Shown piece after piece: positions 1 through 9,427 of a stretch of 64,000 nt of DNA (the stretch's first letter is position 1; every line of letters begins with the position of its first letter). The notes under the pieces are model-generated. The model made no database searches. It saw nothing but the letters and a program-made list of their open reading frames with translations, and was not told the origin of the DNA. Made by a program: the position numbers and the translations under genes. Source of the DNA: Paenibacillus terrigena DSM 21567 (lineage in GTDB: Bacteria; Bacillota; Bacilli; Paenibacillales; Paenibacillaceae); contig NZ_KB895412.1 of the NCBI RefSeq assembly GCF_000374845.1, forward strand, positions 124,001 through 188,000, written 5' to 3'.

Positions 1-262
1 TGCTGATATGTTGGAACTTGTAAAAAATACGATTCATGATGCTCCTGAACGCACGAAATACGCGATGAATAATTTCATGTACACTGTTGGCGTATCCTAT
101 CTGCCGCTTCATGATAAGGCGGTGGAGATCGCGAAGGAAGTTGGCCCGGTGGAAGTCAATCGCGGTAGCGCAAAGAGCAAGTTCTTGAACGCTTCCGTTA
201 ATATTCAAAAGGCGGCAGATAAAGGGCAGCTCGGCTTCAAACGAAAATATGTAAGGTGTTAG
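1..262 (+). CDS. DNA alkylation repair protein (AlkD-like), 3' end only
   Basis: The reading frame is open from the left edge, so the gene starts before the window and only about the last 86 residues are present. The segment with R-Y-A-M-N-N-F followed by VGVSYLPLHDKA and the ending KRKYVRC resembles the C-terminal end of the HEAT-like-repeat DNA alkylation repair family (AlkD/AlkC superfamily), which often finishes in a basic stretch ending with Cys. These enzymes excise alkylated bases such as 3-methyladenine or 7-methylguanine. The catalytic part lies outside the window. The assignment is by remembered family pattern, so moderately sure. Confidence 0.6.
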   Translation, partial: ADMLELVKNTIHDAPERTKYAMNNFMYTVGVSYLPLHDKAVEIAKEVGPVEVNRGSAKSKFLNASVNIQKAADKGQLGFKRKYVRC

Positions 263-408
263 TCCAATAATGGCGAAAAATTTTGTTCGGATTAAGTTCT
301 GGCAGAATAGAATTAGGGATTACACGATAAATAGGTTATGATGGCAGGTAAGAAAAATGAATGTGATGAACAGGTATTAAAAAACTAGCAGAAGCAGGAT
401 AAGAGTGA

Positions 409-1968
409 ATGACAAATAATAAAGAACAACGTTACCGTTTTAGTGAAGCACCGATTTGGGATTTGCAGCGCACTTATTATGAAGAAAAAGGAATGAAGGC
501 TTGGAATAACGACCAAGTTCCTCAATATATAACGAGTAATCCGATGATCGCGACTTCCTATGCAGAAATGATATTTGGGTTTCTTCAGGATCGGGCCAGT
601 CAGGAACATGGATCAGAGCCTGTGTGGATTGTGGAGCTTGGAGCAGGAGCGGGACGATTGGCTTACCACGTGTTACTTGAGTTATGTCGATTGAGAGATT
701 ATGCGGGGATGTCGTTACCTCCGTTCCGTTACATTATGACCGATCTGGCAATGAACAATGTGTTAGCTTGGAAAGAGCATCCCGCCTTACAATCCTTTAT
801 TGCGGAAGGAGTACTCGATTTTGCGCGATTTGATGCTCTTCATGATACAGCTCTGAACCTGATTGTAGCTGACACAACCATTAGTGAGGGGAATTTAACA
901 CAACCTTTAATCATCGTTGCAAATTACTTCTTTGATAGTATTCCACAAGAGTTGATTTATGTCGGTAATGGTCACATTTACGAAGCGGATGTGATTGTCG
1001 AGAGTCCTGAAAATATCGATTCACTCCAACCGTCAGAAGCCTTAAATCAACTATCTTTGCATTATGAGCATCGACGGGCACCTGAGTATGAACAAGAAAC
1101 CTACCCTTACCGTGACATCATTGCCGTATATCAGGAACAGTTAGAAGATTCGCATATTTTATTTCCCGTTGCGGCCTTAGCTTGTTTGGAACAGTTGAAT
1201 CGGTTGTCTCAGAAGGGCTTTCTATTAATAACAGCAGATAAAGGAGATCATCTGCTTGATAACTGGAAATTCTCCGAACCGCCAGAGTTGGTACTACACG
1301 GAAGTTTTTCTTTAACGGCAAACTATCATGCTATTCAGTATCATTATGAACAAAGAGGAGCTATGGCTTTATTTCCTCCGCATCACTATAAGAACATCAA
1401 TGTGGGTTGTGTTCTCAATTTGGATATGCCGAAGGAATATGCGAATACAAGATTAGCTTATCGTCGATTTATTGAACGCTTTGGGCCGGACGATTTTTTT
1501 AATATGAAGGAATGGGTAGATCGCAATATAGATAGCATGCATCTACAGCAAATATTAAGCTTTTGGCGTTTAGGTGGATATGATGCGGAGTTTTTGATTC
1601 AGAGTAAGAAGCAGATCTCTAGTCTGCTGCCAGATGCGAACGATGAAGAAATGTTGGATATATTAAGAGGCATTCAGATCATGTGGTCATCGTATTACAT
1701 CATGGCGCAGCGCTATAACTTAGCACTGGATGCTGGATTGATCCTGTTTGAGATGGAAATGTACGAAGATTCTAAGCGGTTTTTGGAAATATCGATGCAT
1801 TCGGACCAGGATCAAATGGCATCAACCGTATTTTATTGTCTGGCCATTTGTTGTATCGAGTTAGAATTAGACGAAGAGGCATTGCAGTACACACGAAAGT
1901 TATTAGAACTTGAGCCTGACCATGAAGAGGCACTGGCATTATTAAGCCATTTGAATAGAGGATACTGA
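409..1968 (+). CDS. SAM-dependent methyltransferase-like protein with C-terminal TPR-like repeats
   Basis: 519 residues. Around residues 70-80 there is a class I methyltransferase motif I, VELGAGAGRLAYH, followed by an acidic residue in YIMTDLA (about residue 110) where the methyl donor ribose is usually bound. A segment with NYFFDSIPQE resembles the NELLDALP region of MidA/NDUFAF7-type methyltransferases, which modify protein arginines. The last 100 or so residues form TPR-like helices (CLAICCIELELDEEALQY, then LLELEPDHEEALALL). The substrate cannot be read from the sequence. It is a single-gene unit followed by a clear terminator. The start is ATG with only a weak purine-rich stretch upstream (aggataagag). 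Confidence 0.7.
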   Translation: MTNNKEQRYRFSEAPIWDLQRTYYEEKGMKAWNNDQVPQYITSNPMIATSYAEMIFGFLQDRASQEHGSEPVWIVELGAGAGRLAYHVLLELCRLRDYAGMSLPPFRYIMTDLAMNNVLAWKEHPALQSFIAEGVLDFARFDALHDTALNLIVADTTISEGNLTQPLIIVANYFFDSIPQELIYVGNGHIYEADVIVESPENIDSLQPSEALNQLSLHYEHRRAPEYEQETYPYRDIIAVYQEQLEDSHILFPVAALACLEQLNRLSQKGFLLITADKGDHLLDNWKFSEPPELVLHGSFSLTANYHAIQYHYEQRGAMALFPPHHYKNINVGCVLNLDMPKEYANTRLAYRRFIERFGPDDFFNMKEWVDRNIDSMHLQQILSFWRLGGYDAEFLIQSKKQISSLLPDANDEEMLDILRGIQIMWSSYYIMAQRYNLALDAGLILFEMEMYEDSKRFLEISMHSDQDQMASTVFYCLAICCIELELDEEALQYTRKLLELEPDHEEALALLSHLNRGY

Positions 1969-2000
1969 AACCCAGTTTAGTATGCACATCGTCTGTATTT

Positions 2001-2050
2001 AAAAAAGAAGTATCAAAGAACAACTTAACGTTCTTGATACTTCTTTTTTT
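2001..2050. terminator. Bidirectional rho-independent terminator
   Basis: A long inverted repeat pairs AAGAAGTATCAAGAAC-type arms (left arm with one extra base) around a short loop, flanked by an A run on the left and a T run on the right. It sits between two convergent genes (methyltransferase-like on plus, MFS on minus) and can serve both. Confidence 0.85.
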
Positions 2051-2085
2051 AATTTAAATGAAAGATTAACTTTGTAGCTTCCCTA

Positions 2086-3276
2086 TTATGCTAATTTCTT
2101 TTGTTTTTGGTCTAAAAGATGACTAAAGAAAGTTAGCATACTTGCACAGACTGCAACAACCCCACCGACCCATGTCACATTCATTAAAGTCCCTTGATGG
2201 TATACAATTCCGCCTAATGCAGAACCAAAAGCGATACCTACGTTGCTTGCCACTGGCATAAGTGAAGCAGCCAGCCCTGTTGCTTTTGGCTGATAAATTC
2301 CGGCAAGGTCTATTAAATAAAGTTGAGTAGATGTTGTTAAGAGGATGCCCATTAACGACATCAAGCCAATGTTAGCAAGTCCTAAAATAAAATGATTTGT
2401 CGTCCAATATAAACTTGTCAGAACAACTGCCTGCAAGAGAAAAACAAACCGAAGTCGTCCGATTGCATTGTGGCTGGCAATTTTACCAGCGAGGATGTTG
2501 CTGAAAATCGAGATAAATCCGTAGCCAAATAAGATTATACTAATTGAATGATTTGGTGCTCCCATTCCCTTCAAGATTGGAACAAGGTACGTAAAAACGA
2601 CATAAGTTGCGCCAAATCCGAGAGCAGGAATGAAAAAAGCCATCAAAATTCGTGGCTTGGTCAATAAAGAAAACTGATCCCGTATCGAACTGCGTATTTG
2701 GCTGAGCTTATTAGGCAAAACGAAAAAAGATGTCAAAAACGCCAATCCACCTAGGAAAGTAGTTAACACGAAAGTAGCATTCCAGCCATACCGTTCGGCG
2801 AGGACAGTACCAATTGGGACTCCAACGACATTTGCAAGTGTGAAACCACCGAAAACAAATGATATAGCAAGTCCACGTTTTGCGATGGGCATGGTTTCAC
2901 TTGCAACAATCATGGCTAAAGAGATTAAAACTCCTGTTACAATCGCCGTCAAAATCCGAAATGCAAGGAGCATGATGTAGCTTGTCGAAATTATGCACAG
3001 AGCATTAAGGATTATAAACGATCCTATCAAAAACAACATCCATTTACGCTTTGGAAAATGACTTGTTGCTGACATCACCAGTGGTGTGGCAATGGCAAAC
3101 GTAATCGCAAACGCAGAAACGAGTGTACCTGCTTTTGCATTTGTGATATGCAGGCTCGAGGCAATATCGGTTAAGATTCCGACAATAACAAATTCGCTTG
3201 TCCCGAGAACAAATGTTAATAAAGTAAGTGTTAAGATGAGCAACCAATGTCTTCTGGATAATTCTGTAGCGTGCAT
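2086..3276 (-). CDS. MFS transporter, DHA1 family drug/metabolite exporter
   Basis: 396 residues with about 12 hydrophobic segments spanning the whole protein and a short soluble end, the size and shape of DHA1 proton-antiport exporters such as AraJ, PbuE and YdhP-type proteins. The N-terminal stretch LGTSEFVIVGILTDIA matches the usual start of that subgroup, where TEFVIMGLL is common. Typical substrates in the subgroup are drugs, sugars, purines or arabinose; the sequence does not say which. The start ATG has an upstream AAGAGGT ribosome binding site. It is monocistronic and shares the bidirectional terminator at about 2.0 kb. Confidence 0.85.
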   Translation of the reverse strand: MHATELSRRHWLLILTLTLLTFVLGTSEFVIVGILTDIASSLHITNAKAGTLVSAFAITFAIATPLVMSATSHFPKRKWMLFLIGSFIILNALCIISTSYIMLLAFRILTAIVTGVLISLAMIVASETMPIAKRGLAISFVFGGFTLANVVGVPIGTVLAERYGWNATFVLTTFLGGLAFLTSFFVLPNKLSQIRSSIRDQFSLLTKPRILMAFFIPALGFGATYVVFTYLVPILKGMGAPNHSISIILFGYGFISIFSNILAGKIASHNAIGRLRFVFLLQAVVLTSLYWTTNHFILGLANIGLMSLMGILLTTSTQLYLIDLAGIYQPKATGLAASLMPVASNVGIAFGSALGGIVYHQGTLMNVTWVGGVVAVCASMLTFFSHLLDQKQKKLA

Positions 3277-3497
3277 ATATACCTCTTTTCTTAGATGAAT
3301 GTAAATGTGTCACAGGGTAGATACACAATTTAAGCATCATACCATAAACTATTTTAGTTAGGAAAGTCCTTACTTATTAAATGGCGGATAATGGATTACC
3401 AGGAACTGTTATGGATGCAGAGTTAGCTGAAAATGATTTAAGAAACACACTTTTTTATACGAGTCGAAGCGGAATACAGCATCGCTAATCGTGTTAA

Positions 3498-3538
3498 AGC
3501 GGACAAAAACGAACCTCTTGTTCCCCAGAGGTCCGCTA
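3498..3538 (-). terminator. Terminator of the two-gene kinase unit
   Basis: Read on the minus strand, CCTCT and AGAGG pair around a GGGGAACA loop and are followed by TTCGTTTTTG. An outer AGCGGAC/GTCCGCT pair encloses the whole element. It overlaps the stop codon of the phosphotransferase-like gene. Confidence 0.65.
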
Positions 3539-4507
3539 TTTATTTTCGTTATTTTCTCGAAGTATTTCATGAAATCTACTATTTGATAAGAGCCACCGAA
3601 TCAATGGAATTTGCTTTCGAAAATGTCTACGCCATTTCTCTTCAGGATTAGCAGCATATGCGGATTGACATAGGAAAAACAAACTCACTCGAGCTATGGC
3701 TACAGGAAGAATACTTACTTCTTCTTCCGTAAGACCAATGTACTCTTTTATAAAAAGCTCATCAAAACCCTTGGTGTATTTAGGCAAAATGATATATATT
3801 ACCCACATGGAATAAGCGATGTCGTGAATTCTTTTTCCATGTTCCATGAAATCAAAATCCATAATACTATATACTTCATTATCTTTATATAATTGATTCC
3901 AGAAGTGCCAATCACCATGAATAATGGCTGATGGCAAGTCCTTCTGTGATTGATTCCACGTCGCCATGATATCCTCTGCTAGCTTTTCCGCTTCTGAGAG
4001 CTGATGACTTGGAATTCCTGGTATTCTCTTCAAATCAGCTAGAGCGTTCGAGTAATAATCAGATGGTCGGTTGAAAGACCAGACAGGCTCTGGTCCTGAT
4101 TGGGGAAATTGAATCGCTTGGTGAAACGTACTAAGCATACGGGCACTCGCTGCCACTTGTTTGGGCGAGTTTTGAAAGGTTTCCGCTCTCACAAAGGGAG
4201 TAACCTGCAGCAATTTATCATTGAAAGAGATGAATGCCTCCCCTTCTTGTGTAAGAATCGGATTTAGGACAGGCAGTCCTTGTTCCGTTAAATTTGCAAG
4301 TACGGTTTGTACGTAATTTAGATGCTCAACCCTATTCGATCGGTTCATTATTCTGGCTACAAATTCTCCTTTACTTGTCTCGATCTTAATATTCAGATTG
4401 TAGGATCCTCCTAATTTACGCCCTACCCCTTTAAGCTTTCCGACCGGAAATGAGTCGCTTATCATTTTGAGTGCGAATAAAACGTCAGTTGGCAAAGACG
4501 TCCCCAT
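3536..4507 (-). CDS. Aminoglycoside phosphotransferase / homoserine kinase-like (APH fold) protein
   Basis: 323 residues with the APH/CotS kinase fold: Brenner-type catalytic motif IIHGDWHFWNQL near residue 193, and the metal-binding IMDFDFMEHG near residue 216, both intact. The N-terminal half has a phosphate-binding-like loop GGSYNLNI and an Ala-Arg-Ile strand (FVARIMN) typical of the family. Such proteins phosphorylate small molecules (homoserine, choline, antibiotics) or, in Bacillus, act as spore coat kinases (CotS family). The gene overlaps the preceding kinase-like gene by 23 bases, so the two are probably translated together. Its location beside a spore-coat gene cluster suggests, without proving, a sporulation role. 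Confidence 0.75.
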   Translation of the reverse strand: MGTSLPTDVLFALKMISDSFPVGKLKGVGRKLGGSYNLNIKIETSKGEFVARIMNRSNRVEHLNYVQTVLANLTEQGLPVLNPILTQEGEAFISFNDKLLQVTPFVRAETFQNSPKQVAASARMLSTFHQAIQFPQSGPEPVWSFNRPSDYYSNALADLKRIPGIPSHQLSEAEKLAEDIMATWNQSQKDLPSAIIHGDWHFWNQLYKDNEVYSIMDFDFMEHGKRIHDIAYSMWVIYIILPKYTKGFDELFIKEYIGLTEEEVSILPVAIARVSLFFLCQSAYAANPEEKWRRHFRKQIPLIRWLLSNSRFHEILRENNENK

Positions 4508-5060
4508 ACCGATCGCTCCTTGTCGCTATATGATCCAGCCATATTAAATACATATCTGAATCCAAATCTTTGATGTGCGTCATGAATGGACCCAATAATC
4601 CAAGCTTCGCTAACCCCTTGAGCATTACCTTAGGTACTGGATACTCCTTATTATATGAATTCACCAAATCAATAATTTTACAAGTATGCTCGTGGATATA
4701 AATGTGAAACAAGGCAATATCTATTCTCGTAAATCCCAGGCGTTTCATTTCATGAATAATGTACAAAATTTGCTCGGATTCAGCTCTTGAGATCGTCTTG
4801 GTATTTTCCAATGTTCTCTTTAATGAATGTCCATGAATAAACTCTAAAACCAAGTAGTCCTCACCATATTCATATAATTTAGGAATAATCGGAGATCCCT
4901 CAGCAAGACGGTAAGCTGTATACTCCATACGTGCATGTTCCTTATTCTTGTAAAATTTAATGCAGCGGTCGGCTGAGATCCGATAAACCATTCCTTGTTT
5001 TCCACGCCCGATTAAAACGGCATCAGTAGGTAAATGTTGCTTATCCAATCCCAATCCCAC
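4485..5060 (-). CDS. Small protein-kinase-fold protein (RIO/KdoK-like)
   Basis: 191 residues. A glycine-rich loop GRGKQGMVYRI (about residues 18-28), the strand lysine in CIKFYKN, the hinge YLVLEFIHG, and a late IIDLVNS in the place of the metal-binding DFG/DFE are all seen. The HxD catalytic loop is reduced to IDIALFHIYIHE, so the protein may be a compact kinase with a degenerate active site or a pseudokinase. It is the first gene of a two-gene minus-strand unit and overlaps the next gene (23 bases). Similar short kinase-like genes occur in Bacillus/Paenibacillus; the substrate is unknown. Confidence 0.6.
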   Translation of the reverse strand: MGLGLDKQHLPTDAVLIGRGKQGMVYRISADRCIKFYKNKEHARMEYTAYRLAEGSPIIPKLYEYGEDYLVLEFIHGHSLKRTLENTKTISRAESEQILYIIHEMKRLGFTRIDIALFHIYIHEHTCKIIDLVNSYNKEYPVPKVMLKGLAKLGLLGPFMTHIKDLDSDMYLIWLDHIATRSDRYGDVFAN

Positions 5061-5232
5061 CCCAAAATGAAATGTATTTAATTTATCATATTTGATATTT
5101 AGAAAAGAAACATAGGAGTTTGACTAATTTTAAATACGTTTATCTAAAATCCACGAATGTACAATCATCCATTCACCTAATGACATATGCATAGTGATAG
5201 AACAGACCAACCTGTTATGTGGAGGTGATTCC

Positions 5233-6525
5233 ATGCTAAAAAAAAAACGGGGAACACCGAAAAACACCATTATACCAAGAAAGCGAAGGCAAACCTCAAA
5301 GCCAAAAAGCGTTATTCATGCTTCCCCCCCTGTAACCATTAAGACTCCATTATTAATTAATCGTTCGGTTCCAATGCGAATCTTAATGGTGTTAGATCAG
5401 TTAAATATAGGCGGTACTGAAACCTATACACTTTCTGTTACACGCGAACTGATTAAAAAAGGAGTATTCGTTGTTATCGCTTGTAAAAAAGGTAAGCTTC
5501 GTGAACATTTCCTCGGGCTAGGCTGCCCTGTTTATGAAATTGATTTTGTTTTGGATAATTACGAACTTGATTACCAGAATCAAAATAAAAATTTAGAGTT
5601 ATTAAAATCTGTTATTAGCTCGGAACAAATTGATCTCGTTCACTGTCATCAGGTCCCATCAGGCAGTTTAGCGCTATTAGCAGCTAAGCAAATGCATATT
5701 CCTTGCGTGTTTACCGTCCACGGAACCTACTATGACATGGATATCTTAGAATCTTTACAGAGAGGATCAACAATTACTTGTGTGAGCCCTTCCATTAAGC
5801 GACTTCTTCTATCCAAAGGAATCGATACGAAGGTCATCTCCAATGGGATCGATAATCACGAATATCATAAGTATGGTCCTGCTTATTTACAGCATTTCCG
5901 TACTAAGCTAGGGCTTCCCCGAGACGCTATCGTGGTCTTGTACGCTGGTCGATTATCCTGGGAAAAGGGTGAAATATGTGAAGAAATAATTCACACCGTA
6001 GATTCATTACGTAAAGATGGCTACTCCAATTTGCATCTAATTATTGCGGGTGGAGGAAACAAACAACAGGACATTTTAAAACTCATAGATAAGAAGCATC
6101 GTCTGATCAATGAACATTTCATTCATTATGTCGGAGAAATCACGAATATGGGGGTGTACTATTCCATTAGCGATTGTGTGATTGGAACGGGAAGAGTAGC
6201 ACTTGAAGCCATGTCCTGTGAGAGGCCTGTTATTGCAGTCGGTACGAAAGGGTTTTTAGGTATTGTCAATCCGGATAAGTATGAGAAAGCGTGGGATAGC
6301 TGGTTTGGTGACCATGATGATGACAATAAATACTCAAGAGCTATGTTGACTTTCCATCTTATGAAACTAATCACAATGGAAGCTAACGAAAAGTCTTATT
6401 TGGTCCATTCCGGTAAACAATTTGTAACACAGCGATTTCCCATATCGCAAACGGCGGAGAGCTTAATGAGCATCTATTTGCGCTCAATAATTGAAGATGA
6501 TTATAACTATATTGCTCAACAGTAA
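5233..6525 (+). CDS. GT4 glycosyltransferase with Lys/Arg-rich N-terminus, spore-surface type
   Basis: 430 residues from the chosen ATG, which has GGAGGTG eight bases upstream; an in-frame GTG at 5194 lacks such a site. A short basic, proline-containing leader (KKKRGTPKN, RKRRQTSKPK) precedes a GT-B fold: the N-terminal Rossmann start MRILMVLDQLNIGGTETYT near residue 45 and a donor-binding domain with YAGRLSWEKGE and the ALEAMSCERPVIA motif of family GT4, including the E-x7-E-type region. Related Bacillus coat proteins (CotSA, YtcC) glycosylate the spore surface. It heads a plus-strand run with the CotS-like and CotSA-like genes. The basic leader is unusual for a glycosyltransferase and may anchor it in an acidic coat matrix. 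Confidence 0.8.
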   Translation: MLKKKRGTPKNTIIPRKRRQTSKPKSVIHASPPVTIKTPLLINRSVPMRILMVLDQLNIGGTETYTLSVTRELIKKGVFVVIACKKGKLREHFLGLGCPVYEIDFVLDNYELDYQNQNKNLELLKSVISSEQIDLVHCHQVPSGSLALLAAKQMHIPCVFTVHGTYYDMDILESLQRGSTITCVSPSIKRLLLSKGIDTKVISNGIDNHEYHKYGPAYLQHFRTKLGLPRDAIVVLYAGRLSWEKGEICEEIIHTVDSLRKDGYSNLHLIIAGGGNKQQDILKLIDKKHRLINEHFIHYVGEITNMGVYYSISDCVIGTGRVALEAMSCERPVIAVGTKGFLGIVNPDKYEKAWDSWFGDHDDDNKYSRAMLTFHLMKLITMEANEKSYLVHSGKQFVTQRFPISQTAESLMSIYLRSIIEDDYNYIAQQ

Positions 6526-6570
6526 TTAATTTAGCTAATATCACTTATTCTAAAAAATAAATATGGAGTG

Positions 6571-8223
6571 ATGGTGGTGGAAAATTACCAAATCGTCCCT
6601 TGGGCTGAGCAAGTCTTATCCCCTGATGTAGTGCATGAACAGTATGTACCTCCCGAATTGGAAATGTTGGCAAGACAGGTCATGGAGCAATATGATATGC
6701 AGGTCAATGAAATGGTTCTGATAACATCCAAGCCTGACAAAGGCGGAGCTATTTGGAAAATAGGTACAGATAAAGGAAACCGCAGTATTAAAGTTCTACA
6801 CAGACGCCCTCAAAGAAGTCTCTTCAGTATTGGAGCGCAAGAGTACATGTCTGGCTTGGGATATCGGGTCCCTTCGTTCATTCCAACCCGAGATGGAAGT
6901 ATCTATGTTGAAGCAGGCGGTAAACTGTGGATTGTGACGGAATGGATAGAACCATTGCTGCCTGTTTCTAAAATAGATTTGGAAGGAGCCGCCGAGCTTT
7001 GCTTTGGCTTAGGAGAGTTCCATAAAAACTCCAAAGGTTATGTTCCTCCTTATGGATCAGAAAGATCGTCAAGGATATATGGATGGACCAAATATTATGA
7101 AAAAATAATTGCCAAAATACGCTGGTTCAGGGATATTGCACAGGCTTACCCGGAAACCGCAGCTAGTGGAAGCTTACTCGCAGTAGTCGATGATTTCGAG
7201 AGGCAGGCTATTGAAGTTTTTGAAAAGTTCAAGCTGTCTCCTTATACTAAAATGATAGCCAAAGGAGAGCCTCATTGGGGGCTTGCTCACCAGGATTATG
7301 GTTGGTCGAACGGTCAAATGGGTCCGGGTGGTATTTGGGTTATCGATTTAGATGGAGTGTCCTACGACCTTCCATTTCGCGATCTACGTAAGTTAATTAC
7401 CAGTACTATGGATGATATGGGCGTCTGGGACGTGACCTGGATTCGTGGAATGATCGATGCCTATCATCAAGCAAATCCAATTGATCAGGAGACGTTTGAA
7501 ATATTGTGGTTGGATATGGCATTTCCTAATGAATTTTACAAGCATGTTAAAGAAATTGTATTCGAACCTTTGTTGTTCCTTCAAACAGAGCTGGAACCGA
7601 TCCTGCAAAGAGTCATGGCAACGGAAGCAAGCAAGTGGCAGGTTTTAGCTGAACTTGAAATGGATAAATTAAAATACCCTGCCGGAGATTATACTACGGA
7701 AGAAATTACGCCGTTTGTCTTCGAGCGTCCGGTCCTTATCCCAGGTAACATGATTCTTACTGATCCTGTAGCAATAGAGACTTCTTCACCTACTCTTGAA
7801 CAAATTTACAATCCTGAACGAATTGCTTCCAATACGGAAACTCCTGTTTATACACCCCAAATATTGGCTGATAATGCATCAGAAATACAAACTCCAGTCA
7901 TCGTATCCGATCCAGGGCCTACTCTAGTCCAAGTACCAACACGGGCACCAAAGAAATTTACTCTCCGAATACCAAAACGCCGTACTTCACCAAAACCAAA
8001 GCGTATCAAAAAATTAAGCAAGTTCAAAAAGAAAAAGCAAAAGAAACTTATAAGAATAAAACCAGGCACTAGGAAGTATAAGCGTGGTACCAAAAAATTC
8101 CTTTACAGAAAAATCGTTCTATTCAAGCTTAAAAAGAAAACTACAAAACGAAAAAGAGGATTTAAGAAAACCACAAAAGCACTGAGAAAGAAGAAAAGTT
8201 ACTTAAGACGAAAAACGGCTTGA
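6571..8223 (+). CDS. CotS/CotI-family spore coat kinase-fold protein with polybasic C-terminal tail
   Basis: About 550 residues in two parts. Residues 1-380 are a CotS-type kinase fold: an N-terminal part with ITSKPDKGGAIWKI and SIKVLHRRP (lobe lysine), then WGLAHQDYGWSNGQ (catalytic HxDxxxxN) and IWVIDLDGVSYDLPFRDLRK (metal-binding DLD), the pattern of the spore coat CotS/YutH/CotI family. A Pro/Thr-rich linker follows, then a tail from about residue 458 in which roughly half of the residues are Lys or Arg and no Asp or Glu occurs. GGAG at 6565-6568 best fits a start between ATG 6571 and GTG 6577. It lies between two glycosyltransferase genes, 42 and 19 bases apart. Confidence 0.8.
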   Translation: MVVENYQIVPWAEQVLSPDVVHEQYVPPELEMLARQVMEQYDMQVNEMVLITSKPDKGGAIWKIGTDKGNRSIKVLHRRPQRSLFSIGAQEYMSGLGYRVPSFIPTRDGSIYVEAGGKLWIVTEWIEPLLPVSKIDLEGAAELCFGLGEFHKNSKGYVPPYGSERSSRIYGWTKYYEKIIAKIRWFRDIAQAYPETAASGSLLAVVDDFERQAIEVFEKFKLSPYTKMIAKGEPHWGLAHQDYGWSNGQMGPGGIWVIDLDGVSYDLPFRDLRKLITSTMDDMGVWDVTWIRGMIDAYHQANPIDQETFEILWLDMAFPNEFYKHVKEIVFEPLLFLQTELEPILQRVMATEASKWQVLAELEMDKLKYPAGDYTTEEITPFVFERPVLIPGNMILTDPVAIETSSPTLEQIYNPERIASNTETPVYTPQILADNASEIQTPVIVSDPGPTLVQVPTRAPKKFTLRIPKRRTSPKPKRIKKLSKFKKKKQKKLIRIKPGTRKYKRGTKKFLYRKIVLFKLKKKTTKRKRGFKKTTKALRKKKSYLRRKTA

Positions 8224-8242
8224 AGAAAGGAGCTGTTAACAA

Positions 8243-9385
8243 GTGAACATTTTGATGATCTGTACGGAAAAGCTGCCTGTCCCCAACATTAGAGGAGGAG
8301 CCATCCAAACATATATTTGTGGGGTGGCTTCACTATTAAGCAAGCATCACAGGATTACGATTCTCGGCAGAACGGACCCCGATTTACCCCTCGACGAAAT
8401 TGTCGATGGTATCCGCTATGTACGTGTTGATTCTGAAGGATTGCTTGATGTTTACTCCAGGGGAGTGATTAGCTTTCTAGAGCATACGACAGAACATTTT
8501 GATATCATTCATATCTTTAACCGGCCAAGGTTGGTTCTTCCCGTCAGGAATGTTGCTCCTTTCTCCAGAATTATTTTGAGTATGCACAATGATATGTTCA
8601 ATCCGTATAAGCTACACAGCAGTGAAGGAAATGCGGCTATTGAACAATTAGAACGGATTATTACAATAAGCAATTATATTGGTACTGCGATCTGTGATTA
8701 CTATCCTCATGCAGCTCACAAGTTAAAGACGATTTATTCGGGCGTTGATTTAGATCGGTTTGCACCCTGGATGGAGTCACCGAGCGCATTGCGTGCCCGT
8801 GAAAGCCTCAGAGCGGAATATAACCTTCAGAACAAAAAAATAATTTTGTTCGTCGGAAGACTCTCCCGCAATAAAGGCCCTCATGTATTAGTGCGTGCTA
8901 TGTCTAAATTAAACCATTCGGATGCTGCACTTGTTGTTGTTGGAGGAGCTTGGTACAGTGATAATACAATAAGTGATTATGTTGCTTACGTTAGGGCTCT
9001 TGCAGAACGGGCACCTCTTCCGGTAATAACAACGGGATATGTTCAAGCTCACGATGTTCACCGCTGGTTCTATGCAGGAGATGTTTTTGTATGTACTTCT
9101 CTGTGGCAGGAACCCTTGGCCAGAGTTCATTACGAAGCCATGGCAGCCGGACTTCCTTTCCTTACAACAGCGAGAGGCGGCAATCCTGAAATCATTGTCA
9201 ACAATAACGGCTTATTGGTAACGAATCCGGAAGACCCCAGTGAATATGCAGAAAAGCTAAATACCATGCTTTCAGACATGAATCGAGCGCGTCAAATGGG
9301 TATTAACGGAAGGCGGCTGGCAGAAAGAAATTTCACATGGGAACGTGTCGCTAATGATATACGATCTGTTTGGGAGCAAAGATAA
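8243..9385 (+). CDS. GT4 glycosyltransferase, CotSA/YtcC-like spore coat protein
   Basis: 380 residues, GTG start with AAAGGAG upstream and 19 bases after the CotS-like gene. The N-terminus reads MNILMICTEKLPVPNIRGGAI-, where the GGA loop binds the nucleotide sugar, and the C-terminal domain holds IYSGVDLDRF, ILFVGRLSRNKGPHVLV and EPLARVHYEAMAAGLPFLTTARGG, all classic for GT4. The order kinase-fold coat protein next to a glycosyltransferase mirrors cotS-cotSA in Bacillus subtilis. The probable role is transfer of sugars to the spore coat or crust during late sporulation in the mother cell. The exact sugar is not readable. Confidence 0.8.
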   Translation: MNILMICTEKLPVPNIRGGAIQTYICGVASLLSKHHRITILGRTDPDLPLDEIVDGIRYVRVDSEGLLDVYSRGVISFLEHTTEHFDIIHIFNRPRLVLPVRNVAPFSRIILSMHNDMFNPYKLHSSEGNAAIEQLERIITISNYIGTAICDYYPHAAHKLKTIYSGVDLDRFAPWMESPSALRARESLRAEYNLQNKKIILFVGRLSRNKGPHVLVRAMSKLNHSDAALVVVGGAWYSDNTISDYVAYVRALAERAPLPVITTGYVQAHDVHRWFYAGDVFVCTSLWQEPLARVHYEAMAAGLPFLTTARGGNPEIIVNNNGLLVTNPEDPSEYAEKLNTMLSDMNRARQMGINGRRLAERNFTWERVANDIRSVWEQR

Positions 9386-9427
9386 ATAGCCTTTCTTACA
9401 GAATGATCCAGTCCCAAATTTTAAGTG

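Noticed and set aside
3381-3488. 35-codon frame starting MADNGLPG in the gap between the MFS and kinase genes
   Set aside because: No ribosome binding site or known pattern; could be a relic but not supported.
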